NCBI GenBank assembly: GCA_965240325.2
Contig: OZ251250.1
Span: forward strand, 434,001-498,000
Source of the DNA: Rebecca billardiae RCC1528
Taxonomy: Eukaryota; Haptophyta
DNA length: 64,000 nt
Direction: 5' to 3'
Part shown: positions 53,035-63,545 of the stretch, piece by piece
How the letters are laid out: each line of letters begins with the position of its first letter
How positions within the stretch are numbered: position 1 is the stretch's first letter
Translations under genes and position numbers: made by a program
The notes under the pieces: generated by a model
Databases searched by the model: none
Seen by the model: only the letters and a program-made list of their open reading frames with translations
What the model was told of the DNA's origin: nothing

Positions 53035-53906
53035 GCACCGTGCAGAGCTCGCAGAGTGCGCCCTCGCTGGGACCGGGGGCGGCGCAGCTGCCGCCGCCGG
53101 GGCAGGGGTGGGAGCAGCCGCCGGGGCAGGGGTGGGAGCAGCCGTACGCGGCGCAGCCCGCCTACCCGCAGCCGCAGCAGCCCGCAGCGAGCGCTGCGGG
53201 CTCCCAGCCGATCTACGGTTCTACGGCTCCTACGCAAACCGCGGCGGCGCAGGCGGACGGGCAGGGTGCGTACTGCAGTGAGATGCCTCCGCCGCCACTG
53301 CCGTCGCGCGCGCATACGCACCCCCAGCAGCCGCCGCCGCAGCAGCAGCCGCAGCAGCCGCAGCAGCCGCAGCAGCCGCCGCCGCAGCAGCAGCAGCAGC
53401 AGCAGCCGCAGCAGCCGCAGCCGCAGCCGCCGCAGCAGCAGCAGCCGCAGCAGCCGCCGCAGCAGCCGCAGCCGCAGCAGCCGCAGCAGCCGCAGCAGCA
53501 GCCGCAGCCGCCGCTGCTACCTGCGCAGCCGCAGCAGCCGCTGCCTCCGCAGCAGCCGCAGCAGCCCTCGTCGCAGCCGCCGACGGGCGGCGGCGTGGCG
53601 GCGGCGACGCCGGCGGTTCAGCGGCAGCCGTCGCCGCAGGTGCTGGACGCGGCTGCCATGGCCGCAGCAGCCACGAGCGTAGCGCAGCCGGCGTGCGCGG
53701 CCGCGGGGATGGCACTAGGCCCCTCCGCCAGCGGCGGCACCGGCGCACTTCCGAGCCCGCCAACAGCGGAGTCGGCGTCGACGGCCGCGCCGAGCGCGCC
53801 GGCGGCGCCGACCGGAGGCGCTGCGGCCGCGCAGCAGCCCTCTGGGGCTGCACCGACGGCGTCCGGCGCGACGGCCGCCGGCCAGCAGCAGCCTCCCGCG
53901 TCGTGA
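48484..53906 (+). CDS. STRAD/STE20-like pseudokinase with a giant Pro/Gln-rich tail
   Basis: Exons 48484-48556, 48743-49118, 49238-49322 and 49680-53906 (phases 1,2,0) give about 1,586 residues. The kinase fold fills roughly residues 15-350: VVAVRAFDLD (VAIK Lys is Arg), NRWRELRHDNIVPLLASFV, MGSAYELIKH, GVEYMHKQGKMHRNLKAANI (HRD Asp is Asn), RISDFSLAQ (DFG Gly is Ser), then AGTHQWMAPEVL and ADIWSFGITAIELL. The Arg at the Lys site, GSA.(E/D)LI and degenerate loops match STRAD, which activates LKB1 without catalysis, better than active STE20 kinases. The rest is Ala/Gly, then Gln/Pro repeats, with one ordered-looking patch (about 1000-1075: LDAQLVDMMVTVDELKSYHA, LTKLQEVLELIEND). Partners cannot be read from sequence. 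The Asn codon lies next to a splice junction, so its boundary deserves care. Confidence 0.78.
51590..53580 (+). repeat. Coding CAG/CCG trinucleotide tracts
   Basis: Several blocks of CAG and CCG codons encoding poly-Gln/Pro (51590-51780, 52330-52500, 52580-52745, 53320-53580) and one GGC block (52794-52836, poly-Gly), all in the last exon of the STRAD-like gene. Confidence 0.92.
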
Positions 53907-54210
53907 CTCGTCGTCGGAGCGCCGATCGAAGCGCGTCAGCCCGCGCAGAGTCGTCGGCCGCGCAGCACTAGTTAGCAGCCGGCACATAGGTATGGTGACT
54001 GCATATATGGCGCGGTTGCCAGTGGCACATAGCACCCAGCGTACTGCTCGTCCGCGTGCGACCGTGAAGACGTGGAGTTGTACGACGTGCTCAGCGGTGA
54101 TTGTCACCGCTAGTTACTGCTGCTACAGTTTATATTTGTTTTAACGTGCGTAAGGCTCACGGTGGCAGGTTGCCGCGCCATCCTTCATCGCACGCTCTCC
54201 GAAGAGAGAC

Positions 54211-54283
54211 CTGGAAACTGGGGGTTTGAACCCATGACCTCAGACGCAAGAGCACGCCAGTACTCCCACTCGGCCACAGACCG
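54211..54283 (-). pseudogene. tRNA-like sequence with intact A and B boxes, probably a relic or SINE head
   Basis: On the minus strand TGGCCGAGTGGG (54276-54265) fits the pol III A box and GGTTCAAACC (54232-54223) fits the B box. Their spacing puts them at tRNA positions 8 and 52. A D-stem (GCCG/TGGC) can form, but the acceptor ends (CGGTCTG against GTTTCCA) do not pair and the anticodon stem is poor. A functional tRNA is therefore unlikely. Confidence 0.5.
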
Positions 54284-54325
54284 GCGTTAGCAGTGAGACA
54301 GTTCTTGAGTACTTGGTATCCGAGC

Positions 54326-54376
54326 ACTACAGTTTACTAAGAATAAGAGACGCACACAGCTCAGGCAGGCGAGATT
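54326..54376 (+). repeat. Short dispersed repeat, copy 2
   Basis: Same sequence as 20427-20471 but with AATAAG inserted after ACTAAG. It lies 40-110 bp from the tRNA-like sequence. Confidence 0.8.
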
Positions 54377-54574
54377 GAACAGTACTGAGTACTGTACTGT
54401 GACGACGACGGCGACTCAAGACTGCTGCCTGATGCGGGCAGCAGCGTGGTTAGCGTGCGTCGATCGTGATTCGAAAAGATGACGACTACGATGCTGATGG
54501 CGGCAGCGGCCAGCCGGACGGGCACCGCGCCAGCAAGCAGCGGCGCCGCCCTCAAGGCGGAGTAGGCGACGCGG

Positions 54575-56657
54575 ATGGACGGCGACCTCTCGGCCCTCTA
54601 CCCTGTCGGCGCGCGCGCGCACGCGCCCGTGCGCCGTCGGCAGGACCTCGCGCGCGAGCGCGCCGCGCTCGTGCGCTTTGCGCTTCGACACGCGCGCGGC
54701 GGCGTCGCCAACGCTCACCTGCTCGACGAGGCGCGCGCCGAGATCGCGATCTGCGGCGAGATCGCGATCTCGCGGCTGCGCGTGGAGGAGGTGCTGCGCC
54801 GGCTCGACGAGGGCCTGCTCGTCGACCTCGCCGCGCGCGAGCTCTACTGGCCGGCCGACGCCGCCGCGGCGAACGTGTCGACGGCCGACGCCGAGAGCCT
54901 CGGCGCTCAGCTCTGGTCGCCGCGCGGCGCGGCGGCGGCGGCTCCGGCGCTCGGCGGCGGCGTGGGCGGCGTGGCGGTTAGCTCGCCTTCGGCCGGCGTG
55001 GCCGCTTCGCTCGGCGCCGGCGCGCCGGGCGAGGCACGGCAGATCGTCCTTGCTGCCTATGAGGACTTTCTAAGAACTGTCGGCGGCGTGGGCGAGCGCG
55101 GCGGGAGCGGCGGGGGCGGGGGCGAGCGCGGTGCCCCTGGTGCTGCTGCCCGCGCCGATGGCCGATTCCGGTGCGACGCGGAACTGCTTCGGCTGATCCG
55201 CACCCAGCTGGGTATCTCGCGCCGGCTGCACGACAGCCTCGCGGCTTCGGCCGTCTCAGACGCCATCGTGCGGTCGGACGCGCCGCGCGGCTCGCTACTG
55301 TACCGGGCGCTGCTGGTGCACGAGCGCTCGCCGCTCGACTTTGCCGCGGGGCAGCCGCCGCCGCGGCAGCCGCCGCCGCTGTCCGGGGCACAGCAGGCCG
55401 CGCTGCCGCGCGCCGCCGCCGCCGCCGAGCGCGCGCGCTGCGAAGGCACGGGTCACGGCCGCGACGCGAGCACGGCACCTGTGCCGCCGCCGCCGCCGCC
55501 GCCGTGCGCCGAGACCTTCGAGGCGTGGCTCGCGCGGCAGCTGCAGGTGATCGGCTGCGGCGCGGAGGAGTGGCTTGGCGCGGGCGAGGCGAGCGGCCGG
55601 CTGCCCCCACACGAGGCGGCCGCGCGCCGGCGCGCCGTGCGCGCGGCACTCCACGAGCCCGCGGACGTGGCGAGAGCCGCCGCCGCGGCCGCCGCCGCGA
55701 GCGCCGCCACCTGGTCGCCTTGTGCCGCGGGCGCGGGCGCGGCCGCGCGGGCGGGCGGCGCGTGCGCGGTGGCGGCGGCGCGCGCGCAGCCCTTCCCACC
55801 GGCGCCGACTCCCCCCGCGCTGCCCGCGTGGCCACTCGAGGCAGCAGCCGCCTACAGCGCCGCCAGCGCGCGACTCTCCCATCTCCTGCTAGACATGGGG
55901 GCGCGCGGGCTGTTGCAGAGCGGTGAGGAAGTGGAGGCGGGCGCGTCGGCGGCGACGCTCGAGGCGGGCGCGCGGGGCAGGCGCGGACGCCGGCCCGCGG
56001 CGGCGGCGGCGCAGCCGTACCCGCCGCGCCTCGCAGCGTCGCTGATCGGCGTGCTCGAGGCCGCAACCTTTGATCCGAGCACGCCGGGCGCGCCGGCGTA
56101 CGACGCGGCGCGCGTGCGCGCCGCCGCGACCGCGTTCGCGCGCGCGCTCGGGGTCGGCCCAGCGCTGCGCGCCGCGTGTCGGCTCGCCGCGGCCGCGGCG
56201 CAACTCGACCGGCCTCGCGCCGCGGCGGATGGGCTTGGGCTGGGCGAAGGGCTCGGCGCGGAAGCGGCGGCGGCGGGCAGGCGCGGCGGCGGCGGCGGCG
56301 CGGCGGGCGGCGGCGCGGCGGGCGACGGCGGCGGCACCGACGACGACGGCGACGACGACGCCGACGCCGACGAGAGGGCGGCCGCGCTCGAGGGCGACGT
56401 GGCGGGCGCGCCCGGCGGCGTGCGCGCGTGGGCCGCGCTCGCGCGCGCGTGCGCGCGCTTCGAGCGCACACCGAGCGCCCTGTGCCCTCTGCCCGTGGCG
56501 CGGCGCTCCGTGCGCGGCCGCGCGCGGCCGCGCGGCCGCGGTGCGCGCGGCCGAGCGGCTGCGGCCGCGCCGGAGGCTGCCGGGTCGGAGAGCGACGGGG
56601 GGCGGTCGTCAGACCAGTGGCGCTCGGGCTCCGGCTTCGGCTCCGCGTCGACCGACG

Positions 56658-56689
<32 letters not shown>

Positions 56690-56729
56690 ACTGACGCGGA
56701 CGACGAGAAGACCATCGCGCACGCGCGGC

Positions 56730-56767
<38 letters not shown>

Positions 56768-58267
56768 GAGGCGGCCGCGAGCATGTGGCAGGCTGCGCCC
56801 ATCTCGCGGCGGCGCGCGCGCGTCGGCCGGCTGCGCGACCGGCGAGCGCTGCCGCCGGGGCTGGCGGCGGCGCGCGGCGGCGGCGCGGAGGCGGGCGCGC
56901 GCGGTGGGGGCGGTGGCGCCCGCGCCGGCCGCGCGGGCAGCCCTCCCGGCGCGGACGATGGCGGACTGTCTGATAGCTCGGATGGCTCGTTCGAGCGCGC
57001 CTCCTCCGCCGAGGGCTCGGAGGCGGAGGAAGATTCCGAGAACGTTCGCGCCGCCGACGACGACGGCTCGCAGGTGGCGGAGGCGGTGCGGCTGGTGCGC
57101 GTGGTGGCGGCGCGCGTGGCGCGCGCCTCAGCCGACCCGATCGCCCACTGGGACGCCGCGGGCCGCGCGGCGCTGCGGCATATGCTCAGGGCACGGCTCC
57201 AACTGACTCGCTCGGGCGAGCTCTGCGCGAGCGCTCTTGCCGACGCGGACGCGGACGCGGACGCGGGCGGCGGAGACGGATGGGGCGCGGACGCGGCAGC
57301 AGGCGGCGGGGGCGGCGCGCCGACGCACGCCGCGGAGCTGCGCGATGAGCTGCCAGGTGTCGGCGCGCGCGAGCGCATCGTTCGCCGGCTGGCGCGGCGC
57401 GGCGCGCGGCACGCGCTGGCGCGCGCGCGCGGCGCGGCCGCGGCGGCCGCGGCCGCGCGCGGCGGCGAGGGCCGAGAGCGCACGGTCGCGCGGCTGCTCA
57501 GCCTGGTGCGCCACGCGCGGAGCATCGCGCTTGCGGTGGTGGGCCGGCCCGGCGCGCGCCGCCGCGCCGCCGCCAGCCTCGGCGACGTGTTCGACCGCTT
57601 CGGCCCGCGCGCGTGCGTCGGGCTCGCCGGCCGCATCGTGTGCCAGGAAGTTTCCATGACCCTTCTCTTCGAGCTCGCCGACGTGGCGGGCGCGTGGCTC
57701 ACGGACGGCGCGGTGGTGCAGCTGCTGACGGAGCTGGGCTCGCTCGACGCGCTGCTGCAGGCGCACGCCGCGCCCGGGAGCCGCGTAACCGTCGGCGTAA
57801 CCGTCGGCGTAACCGTCGGCGCCGCGCGGCCGCCGCGCCCGGGCGGCGCGGGCGCGCACGCCGGCCGCGGCGCCGACGGTTACGCCGACGGTTACGCCGA
57901 CGGTTACGCCGGCGGGTGCGCCGGCGGTTACGGGGACGAGCGCGACCTGCTCCGCGCGGACGGCACGCAGGACGTCGTGACGCCCTCGCTGATGGAGTCC
58001 GGTGTGGTACCTGGGATGTGGGCGGCGTGGCTCGACGCGCAGCGCCGCACGCTCGCTGCAGGCGTGCGCTCGGTGGTGGCCCACGAGCAATGGCTGCCGC
58101 TGAGCCCCGGCGGCGACGGCCTCGGCGACGACGGCGAGGGCGGCGACGCTGGGCCGGGCGAAGGCGCGGGCGGCGGCGGCGCGGGCACGGGCTCGCCGCC
58201 CTGGTGCGCTCTCCTTCTCCACGCGCCCTCCTCCGGCGAGGAGGCGGAGGCGGCGGGATGGGACGGC

Positions 58268-58300
<33 letters not shown>

Positions 58301-58302
58301 TT

Positions 58303-58336
<34 letters not shown>

Positions 58337-61048
58337 TTCGGCGGCGGCTCGGAGGAAGGCGCGCGCGCCGGCGGCGCGGGCGCGCAGCAGCAGCAGCAGG
58401 CGCTGTGGGGAGCGGCGCGGTGGCGCGGCGGCGGCGTGCGGGGTGGCGCGCCCCACGCCGCGCCGCGCGCGCGCCCGCCGCCGCCCGGCGCGGCGCTCTA
58501 CTCACATTCCGTCGTGGACTTACTCACATTGCTCCACGCCGCCGTCGACATTTTTGCCAAGGTGGCCTCGGCCGGGTGCGGCGCGGCGCCGGCGCACACG
58601 ACCGCCATGCTGGAGCTGGTGGCGTGCGCCGTGCGCGAGTACTCGGCGCAGCTGCTCGGCGCGGCGGGCGTGCGCGACGCGCGCGAGCTGCTGCCCGAGC
58701 CGCCGCCGCCGGCGCCGCCGCCGCCGGCACAGCGCGGCGCTCGCGCAAGGCTGTGGCTTGATCCCAGCGGCGCGGACGGCGTGGCCTTGCCGCTGCCGCC
58801 GCCGCCGCCGCCGCCCGCCGCGCTCGGCGCGGGCCTCGCGTCCGCAGAGGCGCTGGCGGACGAGCCCGCGCACTGGCCCGTGCTGCTCTCAAACCTCTAC
58901 TGCGCCGCGCAGGGCTTTGTGGAGCTGAGCGCAAAGCTCGACGCCGTGCGATGTGTGCTGCGCGCCGCCGCCGCTTCGGAGCGCGCCGCCGCCGCTGCGG
59001 AGCCGGGCGGCGGCGGCGGCGGCGGCGGCAGTGGCAGCGCGCAGCCATCGGCGGCAGCGGCGACGGCGCGGCGCACGCGCGCAGCCCCCGGCGCGCACGC
59101 CCCCGCGTCGCACGCCGCGGCGCGCGGCGGCACCACCCTCGTCGCGGACGCGTCTCGCGCCGCCGCCGTCGCCGCCGAGCGCTCGCGGCTCGCGCGGCGG
59201 CGCGCGGCGCTGCAGGCGGACACGTGCGCCGCGCTGCGCGGCGCGCTGCGCGGCGCGTGCGAGTACGTGGCCACGCGGCGCGCGGCGTGGACGCTCTGGC
59301 CGGTGGGCGGCGGCCGGCTCTTCCTCCCCGCGCCGGGGCACCGCGACGGCACGGCGCGAGCACTCTGTCGCGGCCTGCGACGCACGCTCCGGGCGTGGCA
59401 GTGCGGCGGCCATGCTGGCGCGCGCTTCGGCCGCTCCCGGACTCCGGTCGATCCGGGCGCGTTCGCCGAGCTGCAGCATGCGCTGCTGCGCGCTGCGCTG
59501 GCCGTGTTCGAGCGCGCGCTGCTCGACGGCGGCACCGCGCGGCTCTTCGACGTCGACGACGCACCCTATGTGCACGTGCGCGCAGCGCGCGCCGCACGCG
59601 CCGCGCCGCACGCGCCGTCGTGTGCTGCGAGCCGCGCGCCGCGTGCGCACACCCGCGCTGCGAGCGCGCGGCGGCCGCGCGCCGCGCGCCCCGCTGGGGC
59701 CCTCCTACACCCATGCACATCCCACGGCCACGTACGCACCCTGAACCCGCAGGCGGCGCTGAGCTCGATCCTGGCCATCTTCAACGGCAGGGTGCGTACC
59801 GACGAGCTCGAGCACGCCGCGGCGCGCGCGCTCGGACTCACGCGGCTGTGCGCCACGGAATCGGAGGGTCTGATTCTCCTGCATCAAACGTGGTGGGACG
59901 GGCGCGGCGGCGGCGCGAGCGGCGGCGGCGGCGGCGGCGGCGGCGCGCCGGGCAGCTCGGCGCGGGGCGACGGTGGCGCGGCCGGCGGCGGCGGTGCCTG
60001 CCCGCATGGCAGCAGCGCTCAGCCTGCCACCCAACCCGCGCCACCGTCGAGCGCTGATGGGGCCGCGACCGCCGCCGCCGCCGCCGCCGCGGCCGAGCTC
60101 CGGGCCGCCATGCTCAAGTCCGGTGTGCACCGGATCGACGTCGGGAAGGTCCTGCTGCATCGCGGCGGCGACGGCGGGCGCGCGCGCGCCTGGGCGCTTG
60201 CCAACGCCGCGGAGCTCGCCCCGCCCGCGCCCGCCGCCACGTCGTCAGACGGGCGCCCGCTGATGCCGGCGCTGCTCGCGCGCGCCGGGCACGGGGTGCT
60301 GGACGCCGGCTCGCGCGCGGGCTCGGTGAGCTGGCTCGCGGCTCTGCACCTCGGCGGCAGCCTGGCCAGCTTGCAGCTCGGCGGTGGCACGGGCGCAGGC
60401 GCGGCCAATAAGGGAGATGGTATCTCCCTGAGGGGAGATGGTATCTCCCTGAGGGGAGATAGTATCTCCCTAGGCGCGGCGTCTTCCGACCAGGGCGGCC
60501 TGGCGGGTGACCACTGCGCGGCGTGCGTGCCGCCGGTGCAGCCGCAGCCGCCGCCGCAGCCGCGGGGCGAGGCGGAGGGCGGTCGCGCGGGGCCAGCCGC
60601 GCCGCCGCAGCCGGCGCCGGTGCACGCCGCTGTGCCGCAGGACCCGCCGCAGCGCCCACCGCCCGTTTCGCCAGGTACCTTCCCGGCAACTACGCCCCCG
60701 CCCAGCACCCTGCGCTCGCCCCTCGCCGGTGGGGCGGGGGCTGCGGGGGCTGCGGTCGGGAGCAGACGGCCTGGCATCCCGAGCCAAGGCGGGAGAGGGT
60801 CGCAGCACGCCGTCGTGACCGCCACTGCGACCGCCGCCGCCTCCGCCGATGCCACCGCCTCGGCTACATGCCACGTGCCAGGCCCCGCAGGCGCCGCCGA
60901 GGCGGCGGCCACCGCGCACGGCGCCGGCGACGGCGGTGGGCCGAAGCGGCCGTCAGCTGGCGCGGCCTCGAGCGCAGTGTCGCTCGTGGCGGGCAGCCTC
61001 GCCGCCGCGTGCGGGCGCGTCGCAGACACGGTCGCCCGGCGCCATTAG
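54575..61048 (+). CDS. UNC13/PATROL1-like (MUN-domain) vesicle-tethering protein, very large
   Basis: Exons 54575-59575 and 59753-61048 (intron GTGCGC...GCAG, 177 bp, phase 0, a multiple of three without stops) give about 2,098 residues. The C-terminal half resembles the plant DUF810/PATROL1 MUN region: SVVDLLTLLHAAVDIF (about 1310), ANLYCAAQGF-type helix (LLSNLYCAAQGFVELSAKLD), PGAFAELQHALLRAALAVFE, ARLFDVDDAPYV (about 1655), then LSSILAIFNGR and LTRLCATESEGLILLHQTW (about 1695). PATROL1 proteins help deliver membrane proteins to the cell surface. The N-terminal half is Ala/Gly-rich with acidic runs, far longer than plant members (about 1,000-1,100). Further introns in the low-complexity parts cannot be excluded. 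Two palindromic repeat sets lie inside the exons. Confidence 0.62.
57785..57907. repeat. Triple 12-bp inverted repeat inside coding sequence
   Basis: GTAACCGTCGGC occurs three times in tandem (57785-57820). Its exact reverse complement GCCGACGGTTAC occurs three times (57872-57907), separated by 51 bp. The two arms encode (VTVG)3 and (ADGY)3 in the PATROL1-like gene. Confidence 0.97.
60412..60474 (+). repeat. Three tandem 21-bp units, each a palindrome, inside coding sequence
   Basis: GGGAGAT-GGT-ATCTCCC followed by TGAG, three times (the last with AGT and TAGG). Each unit is seven codons (GDGISLR/GDSISLG), so the frame is kept. Confidence 0.97.
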
Positions 61049-61227
61049 TCTAATCAGTGATTAGTCAGGCATCATGCGCCGCCGCCACATATGACTCATC
61101 ATCAGTTATATTCACGGCCACATGGCAACCGCCGCGCCGGCGCGCCGCCATTGGACACTGGCTCACAGTCACGCCAGTCACACACGACCTCCCTTGGTCA
61201 CTCATCACAGTAGTGGCGGTACCGCCA

Positions 61228-61461
<234 letters not shown>

Positions 61462-61540
61462 AATATTCGCCTACAGGGGGAGCCTGATACTGTAGTCATA
61501 CTCATATAGCTATATATATAGCTATATATATATATATATA

Positions 61541-61643
61541 GCGCGCGAGATGGCTGCAGCCGGGCTCGTGGCCCTGCGTCGCCGGCGGCGGCGGCTCGCA
61601 CGCGGGTGGCGCGTCGCGTGCACCGACCAACATCTTTCGGCAA
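61541..61643 (-). mobile_element. Dispersed element, truncated module R (copy D)
   Basis: About 103 bp matching the start of module R in reverse orientation (GCGCGCGAGATGGCTGCAGC through TTTCGGCAAC). It abuts TATATATA on its left. In the minus direction it closes the order R-L-unique-R' formed with 62652-61644. Confidence 0.75.
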
Positions 61644-62167
61644 CTCAGCGGTAAGCAACGCTCCGCATCGCGCCCCCTCGCGCTTCGGGCCACCGCCTCT
61701 TCTCTCTCTGCGTGCGTGCGCACTTTGTCTCTTCCGCACCCCCGATCGCCACCGTTCCCTCTTCGCCACATGCCTCCTCCTCCGTGGGTGCGCCCCCACG
61801 CGGATCGCTGCTCCATCTCTCCCGCCCTGCCTCGGGATCGCCCCGGTGCCAACGCCAGCCGGCTCCTACACAAGGACCGCTGGCGGCACACCGCGCGCCG
61901 GGCCCCGTGCGCACCCGCGGGCCATTCACAGCATCCGCAAAGGCCGTCTAGCCTTCTCCTGCTTCCGCAGCGCCGCGCCCGCGGGGCGGGCTGCCTGCTA
62001 TCTCTCCTCTTCGGGTTCCATCTCACTCGCACTGCCCCACCTGCCCAGCCCCCGCTGGCCGGCCCTCGTGCGTGCGCGACTCACACGTGCCTTGCCCCTT
62101 TCCTTCCCATCACTCAATGGGATTTCTCCTCCACGCGGTGCTCCCCAACACACCATGAAACGGGATC
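61644..62167 (-). mobile_element. Unique internal part of the dispersed element (module U)
   Basis: About 524 bp bounded by truncated R (left) and reversed L (right). Not present in copy A, where L joins R directly. Small open frames show no transposase, gag or polymerase pattern. Confidence 0.45.
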
Positions 62168-62353
62168 ACTCACGCACCGCGTCTCGTCGACGGCGAGCGG
62201 CATGCCCACCGCATCTGCTGCCGCTCGCCAAGGCATGAGGACACGTAAATCCCACTGAGTAGGAACACACGCAGCCGCCTCGGCATCGACATGCCAGGCG
62301 GCGTGCCCACCTTCGGCCAGCAGTTGGCGTCGGCGTTCACGAGGACGGCTAGA
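62168..62353 (-). mobile_element. Dispersed element, module L (copy B)
   Basis: Nearly identical, in reverse orientation, to 7484-7669. Confidence 0.8.
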
Positions 62354-62354
62354 C

Positions 62355-62652
62355 GTGGGGTTATTGGTACAATAACTGATTGTCTAAGAGGACGACAAGA
62401 ACGCCGGGCGCCAGCGCCGCTCATCAGCCACATCGCCCTCTACCAGACCATCGCCTCAAAGCGCTGCTCCCGGACAAACAGTCTGTCCGGGTTTGTCGCC
62501 GCGGAGATCTGCTGTTTCCGGCGCCCCCTGGCTGCTTCGCCAGGCGCGGGCGCGCGAGATGGCTGCAGCCGGGCTCGTGGCCCTGCGTCGCCGGCGGCGG
62601 CGGCTCGCACGCGGGTGGCGCGTCGCGTGCACCGACCAACATCTTTCGGCAA
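62355..62652 (-). mobile_element. Dispersed element, module R (copy B)
   Basis: Reverse complement of the R module at 7671-7977, with several substitutions and small indels, and almost identical to the direct copy at 62792-63087. Confidence 0.85.
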
Positions 62653-62791
62653 CCCGCCCACCCAGGGCCCGTTGGTCTGGTGCTCGGGCGGCGGGACCAC
62701 AACACCCGCCGTCCGACCGCCCGGTCCTGCGGCGCTGCACTTAGGGCTCATGTGACCCCCTGCCTCCCAACACGATTGGGTTTTTCAGGTT

Positions 62792-63087
62792 AAGATGTTG
62801 GTCGGTGCACGCGACGCGCCACCCGCGTGCGAGCCGCCGCCGCCGGCGACGCAGGGCCACGAGCCCGGCTGCAGCCATCTCGCGCGCCCGCGCCTGGCGA
62901 AGCAGCCAGGGGGCGCCGGAAACAGCAGATCTCCGCGGCGACAAATCCGGACAGACTGTTTGTCCGGGAGCAGCGCTTTGAGGCGATGGTCTGGTAGAGG
63001 GCGATGTGGCTGATGAGCGGCGCTGGCGCCCGGCGTTCTTGTCGTCCTCTTAGACAATCAGTTATTGTACCAATAACCCCACATATA
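62792..63087 (+). mobile_element. Dispersed element, solo module R (copy C)
   Basis: Direct-orientation R without L. It ends CCAATAACCCCACATATA and runs into TA repeats (63087-63112). With 62355-62652 it forms a 296-298 bp inverted repeat around a 139-bp spacer. Confidence 0.85.
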
Positions 63088-63177
63088 GCTATATATATAT
63101 ATATATATATATACTACGGTTCGTCGAGTCTGAAACGCACGACGCTCCAGACGCCCAAGGTGCGCATCTCGCGGCCG

Positions 63178-63545
63178 CGCGCGCGTTGGCGGGCGCGGCG
63201 CGTGGTCGGACACTCACACGGCATCACGGCCACGGGCACGGGCGCGGGAATATAAGGGGCGTGAACGCGGACCGCAGCAGCAGTGACATCCGCGGAGCCA
63301 CCGGCAAGCGCGCCGGACAGCGCGCGGGTGCACCCGACCAAATGCCCGACCTCCAGCTGGCGCACAAAATCGCACACGCATCCGCAGCCTTATCCGGGGG
63401 CGCGCGCGTTGGCGGGCGCGGCGTGGTCGGACACGGGCGCGGAAAGGGGAACGCGCACCGCAGTGACATCCGCAAAGCCGTCGGCAAGCGCGCCGGACAG
63501 CGAGCGGGTGCACCCGACCAAATGCCCGCCCCACACCTGTCGCAC
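63178..63545 (+). repeat. Imperfect tandem duplication of about 180-220 bp
   Basis: The block GCGCGTTGGCGGGCGCGG...TGGTCGGACAC and the block GTGACATCCGC...GGTGCACCCGACCAAATGCCC each occur twice (starts 63181 and 63404; 63283 and 63463), with an indel of about 43 bp between copies. An open frame through it is repetitive and not supported as a gene. Confidence 0.75.

Larger units (their letters stand above)
53907..54574. other. Intergenic region with a tRNA-like relic and a dispersed repeat
   Basis: About 670 bp of lower GC than its neighbours. It contains the tRNA-like sequence (54211-54283, minus) and repeat copy 2 (54326-54376). No protein gene seen. Confidence 0.5.

Noticed and set aside
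54211-54283. A functional tRNA gene
   Set aside because: Acceptor ends do not pair and the anticodon stem is poor despite good A and B boxes.
61606-62258. Overlapping open frames in the internal part of the dispersed element
   Set aside because: Both strands and several frames are open, with Pro/Arg/Ser-rich translations and no enzyme motif.
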